Assembly: GCA_002428225.1 (NCBI GenBank)
Contig: DIUD01000043.1
Span: 1-41,653, forward strand
Direction of reading: 5' to 3'
DNA from: Roseovarius sp. UBA6167
GTDB taxonomy: Bacteria; Pseudomonadota; Alphaproteobacteria; Rhodobacterales; Rhodobacteraceae
Length of the DNA stretch: 41,653 nucleotides
A model generated the notes under the pieces. The model saw nothing but the letters and a program-made list of their open reading frames with translations. It ran no database searches and was not told the DNA's origin. The first letter of the stretch is position 1; the number at the start of each line of letters is the position of its first letter. Of the stretch, positions 1 through 7,195 are shown piece by piece. The position numbers and the translations under genes were made by a program.

Positions 1-117
1 GATGCCGCGTTCCCGAGCACACCCGAACGCTTCGTCCACAAACCGCCAAAACCGCCTCGGATCCCGACCGCCGTCTGGATCAATCCACCAAAGCCAATCG
101 AACCGAACCAGGCCTGA
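1..117 (+). CDS. IS3-family transposase, C-terminal tail (partial)
   Basis: Reading frame 1 is open from the first base to a TGA at 115-117 and gives 38 residues containing PERFVHKPPKPP and AVWINPPKP. This ERFV...P..P.LP...WINPP pattern is what I know from the C-terminus of many alphaproteobacterial IS3-family (OrfB) transposases. The rest of the gene lies left of the window, so it cannot be judged whether the element is intact. It is followed 15 bases later by a candidate right terminal repeat and then by the 2OG oxygenase gene. The family call rests on a short tail and is moderately secure. Confidence 0.6.
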   Translation, partial: DAAFPSTPERFVHKPPKPPRIPTAVWINPPKPIEPNQA

Positions 118-131
118 AGTCCGAAAGCCAC

Positions 132-150
132 TGTCTCTAAGTCGTTGACA
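132..150 (+). repeat. Probable right terminal inverted repeat of the IS element
   Basis: The segment begins TGTCTC, ends GTTGACA, and lies 14 bases after the transposase stop, where an IS3-family right end should be. IS3 ends terminate in CA, as this does at 149-150. The matching left end is outside the window, so the exact boundary is inferred. Confidence 0.4.
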
Positions 151-172
151 CGTTCCGCGGCTGCGCTACACC
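145..172 (+). promoter_or_regulatory. Candidate hybrid promoter: -35 in the IS end, -10 in flanking DNA
   Basis: A perfect TTGACA (145-150) is followed after 16 bases by TACACC (167-172). A start about 7 bases downstream would fall on or beside the ATG at 179, giving a leaderless mRNA. There is no Shine-Dalgarno-like sequence between 150 and 179. The -10 is a weak match. Confidence 0.35.
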
Positions 173-178
173 GGCCCC

Positions 179-802
179 ATGCCTGAGATCGACTCGCTCT
201 TCGTGACCCGCCTCTATCGTGCCCGTCTGAACGCGCACGGCCCCGCCATCGACGCGCAGGAACTTGAGGCGTCGTGCTATTCCATCGCCCAGGATGACGA
301 GGCCGGGCAGGCCTGGTGCGAGAGCGAAGGCTATCCCGGCTATACCTCCTACGCCTCGCTTGCCGACCTGCCCTGGCGGTTTCCGATCTTTGCCGATCTG
401 GTCCGCGCGCTCGACGCGCATGTGGCGGATTTCGCGCGGGACCTGGAGTTTGACCTTGGAGAGCAGGCGCTGCGGCTGGAGGATATCTGGATCAACATCC
501 TGCCCGAAGGGGGGATGCATTCGAGCCATATCCACCCCCATTCGGTGATCTCCGGCACCACCTATGTGACCATGCCCGAGGGGGCCTCGGCGCTCAAGCT
601 CGAGGATCCGCGCTCGGCCCGGATGATGGCCGCCCCGCCCCGCCGCAAGGACGCGCGGAAGGAGATGCGCGGCTTTGTCTATGTGACACCGCAGGTGGGC
701 GACGTGCTCCTGTGGGAATCCTGGCTGCGCCACGAGGTGCCGATGAACATGAGCGAGGAAGACCGCATCAGCGTGAGCTTCAACTACGCCTGGGGCGATT
801 GA
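179..802 (+). CDS. Putative 2OG-Fe(II) oxygenase, TIGR02466-like family
   Basis: This is a 207-residue protein. The family is a double-stranded beta-helix fold resembling 2-oxoglutarate/Fe(II) dioxygenases, and its substrate is not known. The signature is visible: H117-x-H119-P-H121-S followed by SGTTYV (iron-binding strand), then H185 in SWLRHEVPMN and R196 in DRISVSFNY, which would be the distal His and the Arg that binds 2-oxoglutarate. No signal peptide or membrane segment is present, so it should be cytosolic. The ATG at 179 has no ribosome-binding site. It lies 28 bases after a probable IS end carrying TTGACA, so its present expression may depend on the IS. The gene is followed after 16 bases by an EamA transporter, possibly co-transcribed. 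Confidence 0.75.
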   Translation: MPEIDSLFVTRLYRARLNAHGPAIDAQELEASCYSIAQDDEAGQAWCESEGYPGYTSYASLADLPWRFPIFADLVRALDAHVADFARDLEFDLGEQALRLEDIWINILPEGGMHSSHIHPHSVISGTTYVTMPEGASALKLEDPRSARMMAAPPRRKDARKEMRGFVYVTPQVGDVLLWESWLRHEVPMNMSEEDRISVSFNYAWGD

Positions 803-818
803 GGGGCAGGAGACGGCC

Positions 819-1691
819 ATGGATCTGCGCGCGCTTGGCATGGGCCTGGCCTTTGCCGTCATGTGGTCTTCGGCCTTCACCTCGGCGCGGATCATCGTCG
901 CCGCCGCGCCGCCGCTGACGGCGCTTGGCCTGCGCTTTCTCATCTCGGGGCTGTTGGGCATCACCATCGCATGGATGCTGGGGCAGAGCTGGCGGCTCAC
1001 GCGCCCGCAATGGCGCGCCACGATCATCTTCGGGGTCTGCCAGAACGCGCTCTATCTCGGGCTGAACTTCGTGGCGATGCAGACCATCGAGGCCTCGCTC
1101 GCCGCGATCATAGCCTCGACCATGCCGCTTTTGGTGGGCTTCTTTGCCTGGGCCGTCATGGGCGAACGCCTCGGGCCGGTTGGGATCCTCGGCCTGTTGG
1201 CGGGGCTCGTGGGCGTGATGGTGATCATGGGCGCACGGTTCCAAGGGGGGATGGACCTTTACGGCGTCGGCCTGTGCGTGATCGCGGTGTTTGCGCTGGC
1301 CTTTGCCACGCTATCGGTGCGCGGTGCGGCCTCGGGCGGGAATTTCCTCATGGTGGTGGGCCTTCAGATGATCGTGGGCGCGGCCATTGTCGGCCCGCTC
1401 GGGCTACTGACCGAACCTCTGGTGATCGACTGGAGCTGGACGCTCATTGCGGCCTTCGTCTATACCACGCTCGTTCCGGGGCTGGCCGCCACGCTCGTGT
1501 GGTTCCTGCTGGTCGAGCGGATCGGGGCCACGCGCGGCGCAACCTTTCATTTCCTCAACCCGTTCTTCGGCGTGGCTATCGCGGCGGCGCTGCTGGGCGA
1601 GGCGCTGCGGCTCTGGGATCTGATCGGCGTGCTGGTGATCATGGCCGGGATTCTCGCGGTGCAGCTTTCCCGGCAGCGGCGCCCTGCCTGA
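819..1691 (+). CDS. DMT-superfamily transporter, EamA family
   Basis: This is a 290-residue inner-membrane protein with about ten hydrophobic helices arranged as two EamA repeats. The first is roughly residues 8-135 (starting LGMGLAFAVMWSSAFTSARI) and the second roughly 145-285 (ending DLIGVLVIMAGILAVQL). Family members export or import small metabolites such as amino acids or their derivatives. The substrate here cannot be read from sequence. The ATG is preceded by AGGAG (809-813) at good spacing. It follows the oxygenase-like gene by 16 bases, so the two may form an operon. A small hairpin (1704-1721) lies just after the stop. Confidence 0.88.
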   Translation: MDLRALGMGLAFAVMWSSAFTSARIIVAAAPPLTALGLRFLISGLLGITIAWMLGQSWRLTRPQWRATIIFGVCQNALYLGLNFVAMQTIEASLAAIIASTMPLLVGFFAWAVMGERLGPVGILGLLAGLVGVMVIMGARFQGGMDLYGVGLCVIAVFALAFATLSVRGAASGGNFLMVVGLQMIVGAAIVGPLGLLTEPLVIDWSWTLIAAFVYTTLVPGLAATLVWFLLVERIGATRGATFHFLNPFFGVAIAAALLGEALRLWDLIGVLVIMAGILAVQLSRQRRPA

Positions 1692-1703
1692 AGAAATTTC
1701 AGT

Positions 1704-1721
1704 AAAAGTCGAGAGACTTTT
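1704..1721 (+). terminator. Short A/T-rich hairpin after the EamA gene
   Basis: AAAAGTC (1704-1710), loop GAGA, GACTTTT (1715-1721). It is 13 bases past the EamA stop, and the T-run forms the end of the stem, so it could act in either direction. The GC core is short, which makes this a weak terminator candidate. Confidence 0.4.
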
Positions 1722-1995
1722 CGGGTTTGAAAGCGAGACGGATCAATTGGTTGGCACCGTCCGGCACCGGACCGTGCGAACCAAGGGGACGCTGTCGCAG
1801 AAAACGGCGAGCTCATGGTCTTCAAGTTCGTTCAGGTCGCATCACCCAAGATACGGCATGGCTCCAACCGAAATCATGCCAGCTCCAACCGAAAAGCCTT
1901 TGCCCCGCAGGAGCCATCCTTACATTGTCCGAGGACAATGGTCGAATGCCCTGGATCAGGCTGCGCCTTTGGCGGAGTGGGGCCTGCCCGAAGAA
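1722..1995. other. Gene-free stretch left of the IS1182 remnant
   Basis: I recognise no gene here. The three forward frames are open by composition but give no family-like sequence. One detail is a 13-base direct repeat GCTCCAACCGAAA at 1860-1872 and 1881-1893, spaced 21 bases start to start (7 codons). Together with the transposase debris that follows, it looks like remains of past insertions. Confidence 0.4.
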
Positions 1996-2186
1996 GGCCT
2001 TCGCCTATGAGGTGGATCGGGACGGGTATCGCTGCCCGTAGGGACAGTTGCTCGGATACGCGCGGACCGACCGGCAGGGCTACCGCCATTACAAGTCAGA
2101 CCCCGCGATCTGCCGCGACTGTACCTTGCTGGCATCCGCCCAGAACATCAAGAAAATCGCAATGGCAGCCTGCCTAAACCACCCAG
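1996..2186 (+). pseudogene. IS1182-family transposase remnant
   Basis: One frame reads CPKKAFAYEVDRDGYRCP, a TAG stop at 2039-2041, then GQLLGYARTDRQGYRHYKSD and PAICRDCTLL, ending at TGA 2184-2186. This matches the cysteine-bearing middle region of IS1182-type transposases, typically '..F.YD...D.Y.CP.G..L.Y...DR.GYR.Y.SDP..CRDCPL..'. The in-frame stop sits exactly between CP and the conserved G, and the flanks on both sides are gone. It is a dead fragment of roughly 60 codons out of several hundred. Confidence 0.7.
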
Positions 2187-2234
2187 TGCCGGCGTGAAAC
2201 GAGGGCACCCCCCGCAAATTCCTGTCAGGCGAAA

Positions 2235-2263
2235 ACAAACCCGGCCAAAATGACCGGGTTTGT
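2235..2263 (-). terminator. tesA: Rho-independent terminator for the arylesterase gene
   Basis: There is a perfect 10-bp stem ACAAACCCGG / CCGGGTTTGT with a 9-base loop. On the minus strand it is followed by TTTC after a stem ending in TTTGT, and it lies 34 bases past the minus-strand stop of tesA. Confidence 0.6.
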
Positions 2264-2274
2264 CAGCAGTCTGG

Positions 2275-2297
2275 CGGGCCCTTGCGGGGCCCGTTTT
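2275..2297 (+). terminator. Rho-independent terminator facing the arylesterase gene
   Basis: CGGGCCC (2275-2281), loop TTGCG, GGGCCCG (2287-2293), then TTTT. Its direction is the plus strand, so it would stop read-through from the EamA/IS remnant side. The T-run abuts the tesA stop codon (2297-2299 on the minus strand). Confidence 0.65.
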
Positions 2298-2989
2298 CAT
2301 TTGGCCGCCTCGATCAGCGCCACGACATGCGGCCCCAGCCCCTCGACGATCCGCGCCACGCCCCGGGCATTCGGGTGGATGCGGTCGGGCTGAAAGAACT
2401 CCTGCAAATCCGCGGGGCTGCCCTCTCCCAGGCCCTGAAAGAAATCCGGCGCATACAGCGCGCCGTGCGCCTCGGCAAGTTCGGGGAACATCGCGTCGAA
2501 CGCGGCCTTGTAGTCCGCCCCGTAATTGCCCGGCGCGCGCAGCCCCACGAGCAGAACCCGCACGTCTCGCGCCGCCGCCTCCGTGAGGATCGCATCGAGA
2601 TTGGCGCGGCTTTCCACCGGGTCGATCCCGCGCAACAGGTCATTGCCGCCAAGCGCCACGATCATTGCGTCCACCGCCGGTGTCAGGCTCCAGGCCACCC
2701 GCGCAGCCCCGCCCGCAGTGGTGTCACCCGACACGCCGCCGTTGATCACCTCTGCGGCGATGCCGCGCGCTGCCAGCCAGTCGCGCAATTGCGGCACGAA
2801 TCCCGCCTCCTCGGGCAGCCCGTAGCCCTGCGTGAGACTGTCGCCAAGCGCCAGAACCGTGACCCTTTCCCCCGCCATCGCGGGGCCGGCAAGCATCAGA
2901 AAACATGCCGCCACCTTGCCCAGCCAGCGGGCGGCCCCATATGTCCGAAAACCAATGCAAAAACCAATGCAAAACAGGCGCAAATCCAT
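2297..2989 (-). CDS. tesA: Periplasmic SGNH arylesterase / thioesterase I (TesA-like)
   Basis: This is a 230-residue GDSL/SGNH hydrolase. An N-terminal hydrophobic segment ending near AGPAMA (residues 34-39) acts as a signal peptide. The four family blocks are in order: GDSLTQGYG with nucleophile S51, NGGVSGDTT (oxyanion Gly), GGND with N116, and D202-x-x-H205. Such enzymes hydrolyse aryl esters, acyl-thioesters or lysophospholipids in the periplasm. Divergence from an ABC ATPase-permease pair matches the E. coli tesA-ybbA-ybbP layout. The chosen ATG has GGGGAGA upstream and shares CATG with the ATG of the divergent gene. The n-region is odd: the tandem FCIGFCIG comes from a 12-base repeat, so the true start could lie further in. 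Confidence 0.87.
   Translation of the reverse strand: MDLRLFCIGFCIGFRTYGAARWLGKVAACFLMLAGPAMAGERVTVLALGDSLTQGYGLPEEAGFVPQLRDWLAARGIAAEVINGGVSGDTTAGGAARVAWSLTPAVDAMIVALGGNDLLRGIDPVESRANLDAILTEAAARDVRVLLVGLRAPGNYGADYKAAFDAMFPELAEAHGALYAPDFFQGLGEGSPADLQEFFQPDRIHPNARGVARIVEGLGPHVVALIEAAK
2951..2978. repeat. 12-base tandem repeat in the tesA/ybbA start region
   Basis: Two adjacent copies of AAAACCAATGCA plus a partial third lie about 10-40 bases left of the shared start. The repeat encodes FCIG twice in tesA. On the other strand it offers two further ATG codons (2955, 2967) in frame with the ATPase gene. Copy-number change would stay in frame for both readings. Confidence 0.6.
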
Positions 2990-3671
2990 GAGCTCTCCCC
3001 TTCTGTCCCTCATTGATGCGCGCCTTGCGCTCGAGGGCAATGCCGGTCGCGTCGAGATACTTCACGGGATCACGCTCGATGTCCACCGCGGAGAGACGGT
3101 CGGGCTTGTCGGCCCCTCTGGGTCCGGCAAATCCTCGCTGCTGATGCTCATGGGCGGGCTGGAGCGCGCGACAGGCGGAACGGTGCGCGCCATGGGCCAC
3201 GACCTGGGTGCGATGAACGAGGATGCGCTGGCGCGGCTGAGGCGCGCGCATGTCGGCGTGGTGTTCCAGTCCTTCCACCTTATCCCGACCATGACGGCGC
3301 TTGAAAACGTGGCGATCCCGCTGGAGCTGGCCGGCCGCCCCGACGCCCGCGTCCGCGCGCTGGAGGAACTCACCACCGTGGGGCTGGCCACCCGCGCGGC
3401 CCATTACCCTTCGCAGCTTTCGGGCGGCGAGCAGCAGCGCGTGGCGCTTGCCCGCGCCGCCGCCCCGCGCCCCGCGCTCATCCTCGCGGACGAGCCCACG
3501 GGCAATCTCGACAGCACCACCGGCGCGATGATCGTCGATCTGCTCTTCGAGCTGCGCGACCGGCACGGCGCGACGTTGGTTCTGGTCACGCATGATCCGG
3601 TGCTTGCCGCACGCTGCGACCGGGTGATCGCGCTGCGCGACGGGCGGATCGAGACGGCGGCGGCGGCATGA
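2988..3671 (+). CDS. ybbA: ABC transporter ATP-binding protein (YbbA/LolD-type)
   Basis: This is a 227-residue single-domain ABC ATPase. Walker A is GPSGSGKS (42-49), the Q-loop VVFQSF (91-96), the signature LSGGEQQ (144-150), Walker B LILADEP (164-170) and the H-loop H202. It groups by sequence with MacB/LolD-type ATPases that partner FtsX-fold permeases, here the next gene, whose ATG overlaps this stop (ATGA at 3668-3671). The pair probably works on envelope lipid or lipoprotein traffic, but the substrate of YbbAP is not established. The start at 2988 gives MSSPLLSL, the usual N-terminus of relatives. ATGs at 2955 and 2967 are alternatives. The ribosome-binding site (AGGCG) is weak. Confidence 0.85.
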   Translation: MSSPLLSLIDARLALEGNAGRVEILHGITLDVHRGETVGLVGPSGSGKSSLLMLMGGLERATGGTVRAMGHDLGAMNEDALARLRRAHVGVVFQSFHLIPTMTALENVAIPLELAGRPDARVRALEELTTVGLATRAAHYPSQLSGGEQQRVALARAAAPRPALILADEPTGNLDSTTGAMIVDLLFELRDRHGATLVLVTHDPVLAARCDRVIALRDGRIETAAAA

Positions 3672-6190
3672 GCCTCAGGATTGCGGCCCGGCTCGCACGG
3701 CGCGAATTGCGCGGGGGGCTGCGGGGCTTTCGCATCTTTCTGGGCTGCGTGATCCTTGGCGTCGCCGCCATCGCCGCCGTCGGCACCCTGCGCGAGAGCG
3801 TGCGCGCGGGGCTGGCCGCCCAGGGGGCAGAGCTTCTGGGCGGCGATGCAGAGCTTGAATTCACCTACCGCTTCGCCAACGACATTGAGCGCACCTGGAT
3901 GGAGACGAACGCCAGCCGAGTCTCGGAGATCGCCGATTTCCGCTCGATGGCGCTGGCGGATGACGGGCGGCGCGAACTCACGCAGGTCAAGGCGGTGGAC
4001 AGCGCCTATCCGCTGGTGGGTGAGGTCGCCCTCGCCCCCGACATGCCGCTTGTCACGGCGCTGGCCGGAGCGGACGGCCTTCCCGGCGCGGTGATCGAGC
4101 CGGTGCTTGCCAACCGCCTCGGCATCGCGCCGGGCGATACTTTCCGCCTCGGCGATCAGGACTTTCGCCTGATGGCGCTCATCACCCGCGAGCCTGACGC
4201 CTCGGGCGCGGGCTTTGGTCTCGGGCCGCGAACCATCGTGGCGCGCACGGCGCTCGACGGCTCGGGCCTGCTCGCGCCCGGCTCGCTGTTCAGTTCGCGT
4301 TACCGGCTCGACCTGTCCGACGGTGCCGATCTCGACGCGCTCGCCGCCCGCGCCGGGGCCGAGCTTGACGGCACCGGCGCGCGCTGGAACGACGCCCGCA
4401 GCGCCAGCCCGCGCGTCGCCGAATTCGTCACCCGGCTGGGGGCGTTCCTGGTGCTTGTCGGCCTGTCGGGCCTCGCCGTTGGCGGGGTCGGCATCTCGGC
4501 GGCGCTGCGCGCCTATCTCGCCACCAAGGTGCAGGTGATCGCCACGCTGCGCACGCTTGGCGCCGATCAGCGCACGATCTTTCTGACCTATTTCCTTCAG
4601 GTGGGGGTGCTTGCGCTCCTCGGCATCCTTGGCGGGCTCGTTCTCGGCGTGGGCGTGCCGGTGGCGCTCGGGCCGCTCATCTCGGCCCGCCTGCCGGTGC
4701 CCGCGGTCTTCTCCCTCTACCCCGCGCCGATGATCGAGGCCGCGCTCTACTCGGTGCTGAGCGTGCTCATCTTCACCCTCTGGCCGCTTGCCCGCGCCCG
4801 CGAAGTCCGCGCCGCCGCCCTTTACCGAGAGGCCGCAGGCACGGGCCACGGTTGGCCGGGCCGGCAATGGGTCGCCCTGACGCTTGCGCTCCTCGCGCTG
4901 CTCATCGCCGCGGCGGCGGCGTTTTCCGGCAATCTCACGCTCACCCTCTGGACGGCGGGCGGGATTCTCGCCGCACTCGCGGCTTTAACCCTCGCCGCCC
5001 TCGTCGTCATCCGGGCCGCGCGCGCGCTGCGCCCGCGCTTCGTCGGGCGGCCCGCGCTCGGCTGGGCGCTCGGCGCGATCGGCGGCCCCGGCAGCACGGC
5101 GGGGCCGGTGATGCTCTCGCTCGGCCTGGGCCTTTCGGTGCTCGCCGCCGTGGGGCAGATCGACGGCAACCTGCGCCGCGCCATCGCAGGCGATCTGCCC
5201 GCACGCGCGCCCTCCTTCTTCTTCGTCGATCTGCAAAAGGACCAGATGCCGTGGTTTCTCGACCGCCTCGCCACCGATCCAGAGGTCAGCCGCGTCGATC
5301 ACGCGCCGATGCTGCGCGGCTTCATCACCCGCATCAATGACCGCCCCGCACGCGAGGTCGCCCCCGGCCATTGGGTGATCGAGGGCGACCGCGCGGTGAG
5401 CTACGCAGGCGCGCTGCCCGCCCGTACCAACCTCACCGCCGGGACCTGGTGGGGCGAGGGATACGACGGCCCGCCGCAGATCAGCTTTGCCGCCGAGGAA
5501 GCCGCGGAAATGGGCATTGGTCTTGGCGACGAGATCACCGTCAACATCCTCGGGCGCGATTTCACCGCGCCGATCACTTCGCTGCGCGAGGTGGATTTCT
5601 CCAGCGTCGGAATGGGCTTCATCATGCTGATGAACCCCTCTGCGCTGGCAGGCGCCCCCCATACCTTCATCGCCACGGTCTATGCCGCCAGCCCCGAGGC
5701 CGAAGAGGCGATCCTGCGCGACGTCACAGACCGCTACCCCAACGTCACCGCCATCAACGTCCGCGACGCGCTTTTGCGCGTGACCGACCTCCTGGCAAGC
5801 CTCGCCTCGGCCACGTCCTGGGGGGCCTCGGTCACGCTTCTGACCGGCTTTCTGGTGCTCATCGGGGCGGCGGCCGCCGACAGCCGCGCCCGCAGCTACG
5901 AGGCCGCGATCCTCAAGGTTCTGGGCGCCACGCGCGCGCACATTCTCGCGGGCCTTGCGTTGCGCGCGCTTGTCCTCGGCGCGGCGGCGGGGCTGGTGGC
6001 GCTTGGTGCCGGCATCGGCGCAGGCTGGGCGGTCAGCCATTTCGTGATGGACACGGCCTTTGCGGTGATCTGGCCCTCCGCGCTCGCCATCGTCGCGGGC
6101 GGCATCGCCGTCACGCTCCTTGCCGGGCTTGCCTATGCCATCGGGCCGCTCGCCACCCGCCCCGCCCGCGTGTTGCGGGGCCGCGAATAG
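3668..6190 (+). CDS. ybbP: ABC transporter permease, FtsX/YbbP family
   Basis: This is an 840-residue inner-membrane permease. A first helix lies near residues 18-38 (FRIFLGCVILGVAAIA), followed by a large periplasmic (MacB-PCD-like) region to about 255. An FtsX block follows with helices at about 255-285, 305-335 and 350-375, then a central helix pair at about 405-460, a second periplasmic region, and a C-terminal FtsX block at about 720-835. This two-block layout of around 800 residues is the YbbP form. It is translationally coupled to the ATPase by ATGA. A stem-loop-bearing family repeat lies 33-51 bases after its stop. Confidence 0.87.
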   Translation: MSLRIAARLARRELRGGLRGFRIFLGCVILGVAAIAAVGTLRESVRAGLAAQGAELLGGDAELEFTYRFANDIERTWMETNASRVSEIADFRSMALADDGRRELTQVKAVDSAYPLVGEVALAPDMPLVTALAGADGLPGAVIEPVLANRLGIAPGDTFRLGDQDFRLMALITREPDASGAGFGLGPRTIVARTALDGSGLLAPGSLFSSRYRLDLSDGADLDALAARAGAELDGTGARWNDARSASPRVAEFVTRLGAFLVLVGLSGLAVGGVGISAALRAYLATKVQVIATLRTLGADQRTIFLTYFLQVGVLALLGILGGLVLGVGVPVALGPLISARLPVPAVFSLYPAPMIEAALYSVLSVLIFTLWPLARAREVRAAALYREAAGTGHGWPGRQWVALTLALLALLIAAAAAFSGNLTLTLWTAGGILAALAALTLAALVVIRAARALRPRFVGRPALGWALGAIGGPGSTAGPVMLSLGLGLSVLAAVGQIDGNLRRAIAGDLPARAPSFFFVDLQKDQMPWFLDRLATDPEVSRVDHAPMLRGFITRINDRPAREVAPGHWVIEGDRAVSYAGALPARTNLTAGTWWGEGYDGPPQISFAAEEAAEMGIGLGDEITVNILGRDFTAPITSLREVDFSSVGMGFIMLMNPSALAGAPHTFIATVYAASPEAEEAILRDVTDRYPNVTAINVRDALLRVTDLLASLASATSWGASVTLLTGFLVLIGAAAADSRARSYEAAILKVLGATRAHILAGLALRALVLGAAAGLVALGAGIGAGWAVSHFVMDTAFAVIWPSALAIVAGGIAVTLLAGLAYAIGPLATRPARVLRGRE

Positions 6191-6198
6191 CCCTTTCA

Positions 6199-6241
6199 TC
6201 TTGCCCCAAATATCCCGGGGGTCCGGGGGTGGAACCCCCGG
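6199..6241 (+). repeat. Rhodobacteraceae-type intergenic repeat with GC hairpin
   Basis: TTGCCCCAAATATCCCGGGGG is followed by the hairpin CCGGGGGT (6223-6230), loop GGA, ACCCCCGG (6234-6241). I recognise the CCCCAAATATCCCGGGGG core as a very common gene-end sequence in this family. The stem resembles a terminator without a T-run. It lies just after the ybbP stop and before the inositol-phosphatase-like gene. Confidence 0.6.
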
Positions 6242-6316
6242 CCTTCGGGCCAGCACGTCGCGTTGAAATCGTCACGCCGCGGTGGCACTTGCGTCCCGAC
6301 ACCGAAAGGAGAGGCC

Positions 6317-7195
6317 ATGACCGATTCGCTGCCCATCCCGCTCTCGCCACCGCTCAGCCCCGCGCAGCAGATGGCCCTCGTCAATCTCGTGCGGCGCGCC
6401 GCGCGCGCCGAGATCCTGCCGCGGTTTCGCACCATCACCCGCGCCGAGGCCGACACCAAATCCGGGCCGCATGACCTCGTGACCGAGGCCGACCGCGCCG
6501 CCGAGGCGATGATCGCGCGCGGGCTGCAACGGCTGTTCCCCCATGCCCTCGTCATCGGCGAAGAGGCCGTGGCCGCGAACCCCGCGTTGCGCGACAAGGC
6601 CGCCGGGGCAGAGCTTGCCATCATCATCGACCCGGTGGACGGGACGTGGAATTTCGTTCACGGCCTGGCGCTCTTCGGCGTCATCATCGCGGTGACGCGC
6701 TTTGGCCGCCCGGTTCTCGGCCTGCTCTATGACCCCATCGCCGATGACTGGATCCTTGCCGACGAGACCACGCCCGCCCGCCTTGCCCCCGCCACAGGTT
6801 GCGAGCGCCCCATCGCCACCGCCACGACCGAGGCACTGGCCGAGATGCAGGGCTATGCCCATGTCTCGCTGATGCCCAAGGCGCAGCAGGAACGCCTTGC
6901 GCCGCTCATCCCGGCGCTGGCGCGGCTCACCGCGCTGCGCTGCTCGTGTCACGAATACAGGCTGCTGGCGCAGGGGGCGGTGGATTTCGTGCTCTCGGGT
7001 CAGCTCAACCCTTGGGATCATGCGGCGGGCGTGCTGATCTGCCGTCAGGCGGGGGGCGTGGCGCGCATGCTCGACGGGCGCGCGTATGACACGAGCCTGA
7101 CCGAAGGCATCCTGCTCGCCGCCGCCAATGATGCCGCCTGGCAGCGCCTCGCCGAACATTTCGCACCGATCACCAAGGATCAGCCCACCCGGTAG
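6317..7195 (+). CDS. Inositol monophosphatase-family phosphatase
   Basis: This is a 292-residue cytosolic Mg2+-dependent phosphatase. The family motifs are GEE (81-83), DPVDGTWNFVHG (105-116) for metal binding and catalysis, and WDHAAG (233-238) near the C-terminus. Members hydrolyse inositol-1-phosphate, fructose-1,6-bisphosphate, histidinol phosphate or 3'(2')-phosphonucleotides. The sequence alone does not choose between these. The ATG is preceded by AAAGGAGAGG at good spacing, so it is preferred to an in-frame ATG at 6263. The 3' end overlaps by 16 bases the end of the convergent regulator gene. Confidence 0.87.
   Translation: MTDSLPIPLSPPLSPAQQMALVNLVRRAARAEILPRFRTITRAEADTKSGPHDLVTEADRAAEAMIARGLQRLFPHALVIGEEAVAANPALRDKAAGAELAIIIDPVDGTWNFVHGLALFGVIIAVTRFGRPVLGLLYDPIADDWILADETTPARLAPATGCERPIATATTEALAEMQGYAHVSLMPKAQQERLAPLIPALARLTALRCSCHEYRLLAQGAVDFVLSGQLNPWDHAAGVLICRQAGGVARMLDGRAYDTSLTEGILLAAANDAAWQRLAEHFAPITKDQPTR

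Noticed and set aside
3404..4867. Long minus-strand open frame of 487 codons across ybbA and ybbP
   Set aside because: It is the opposite-strand shadow of two clear ABC genes, highly rich in Arg/His/Gly and without any recognisable motif, as expected at 67% GC.
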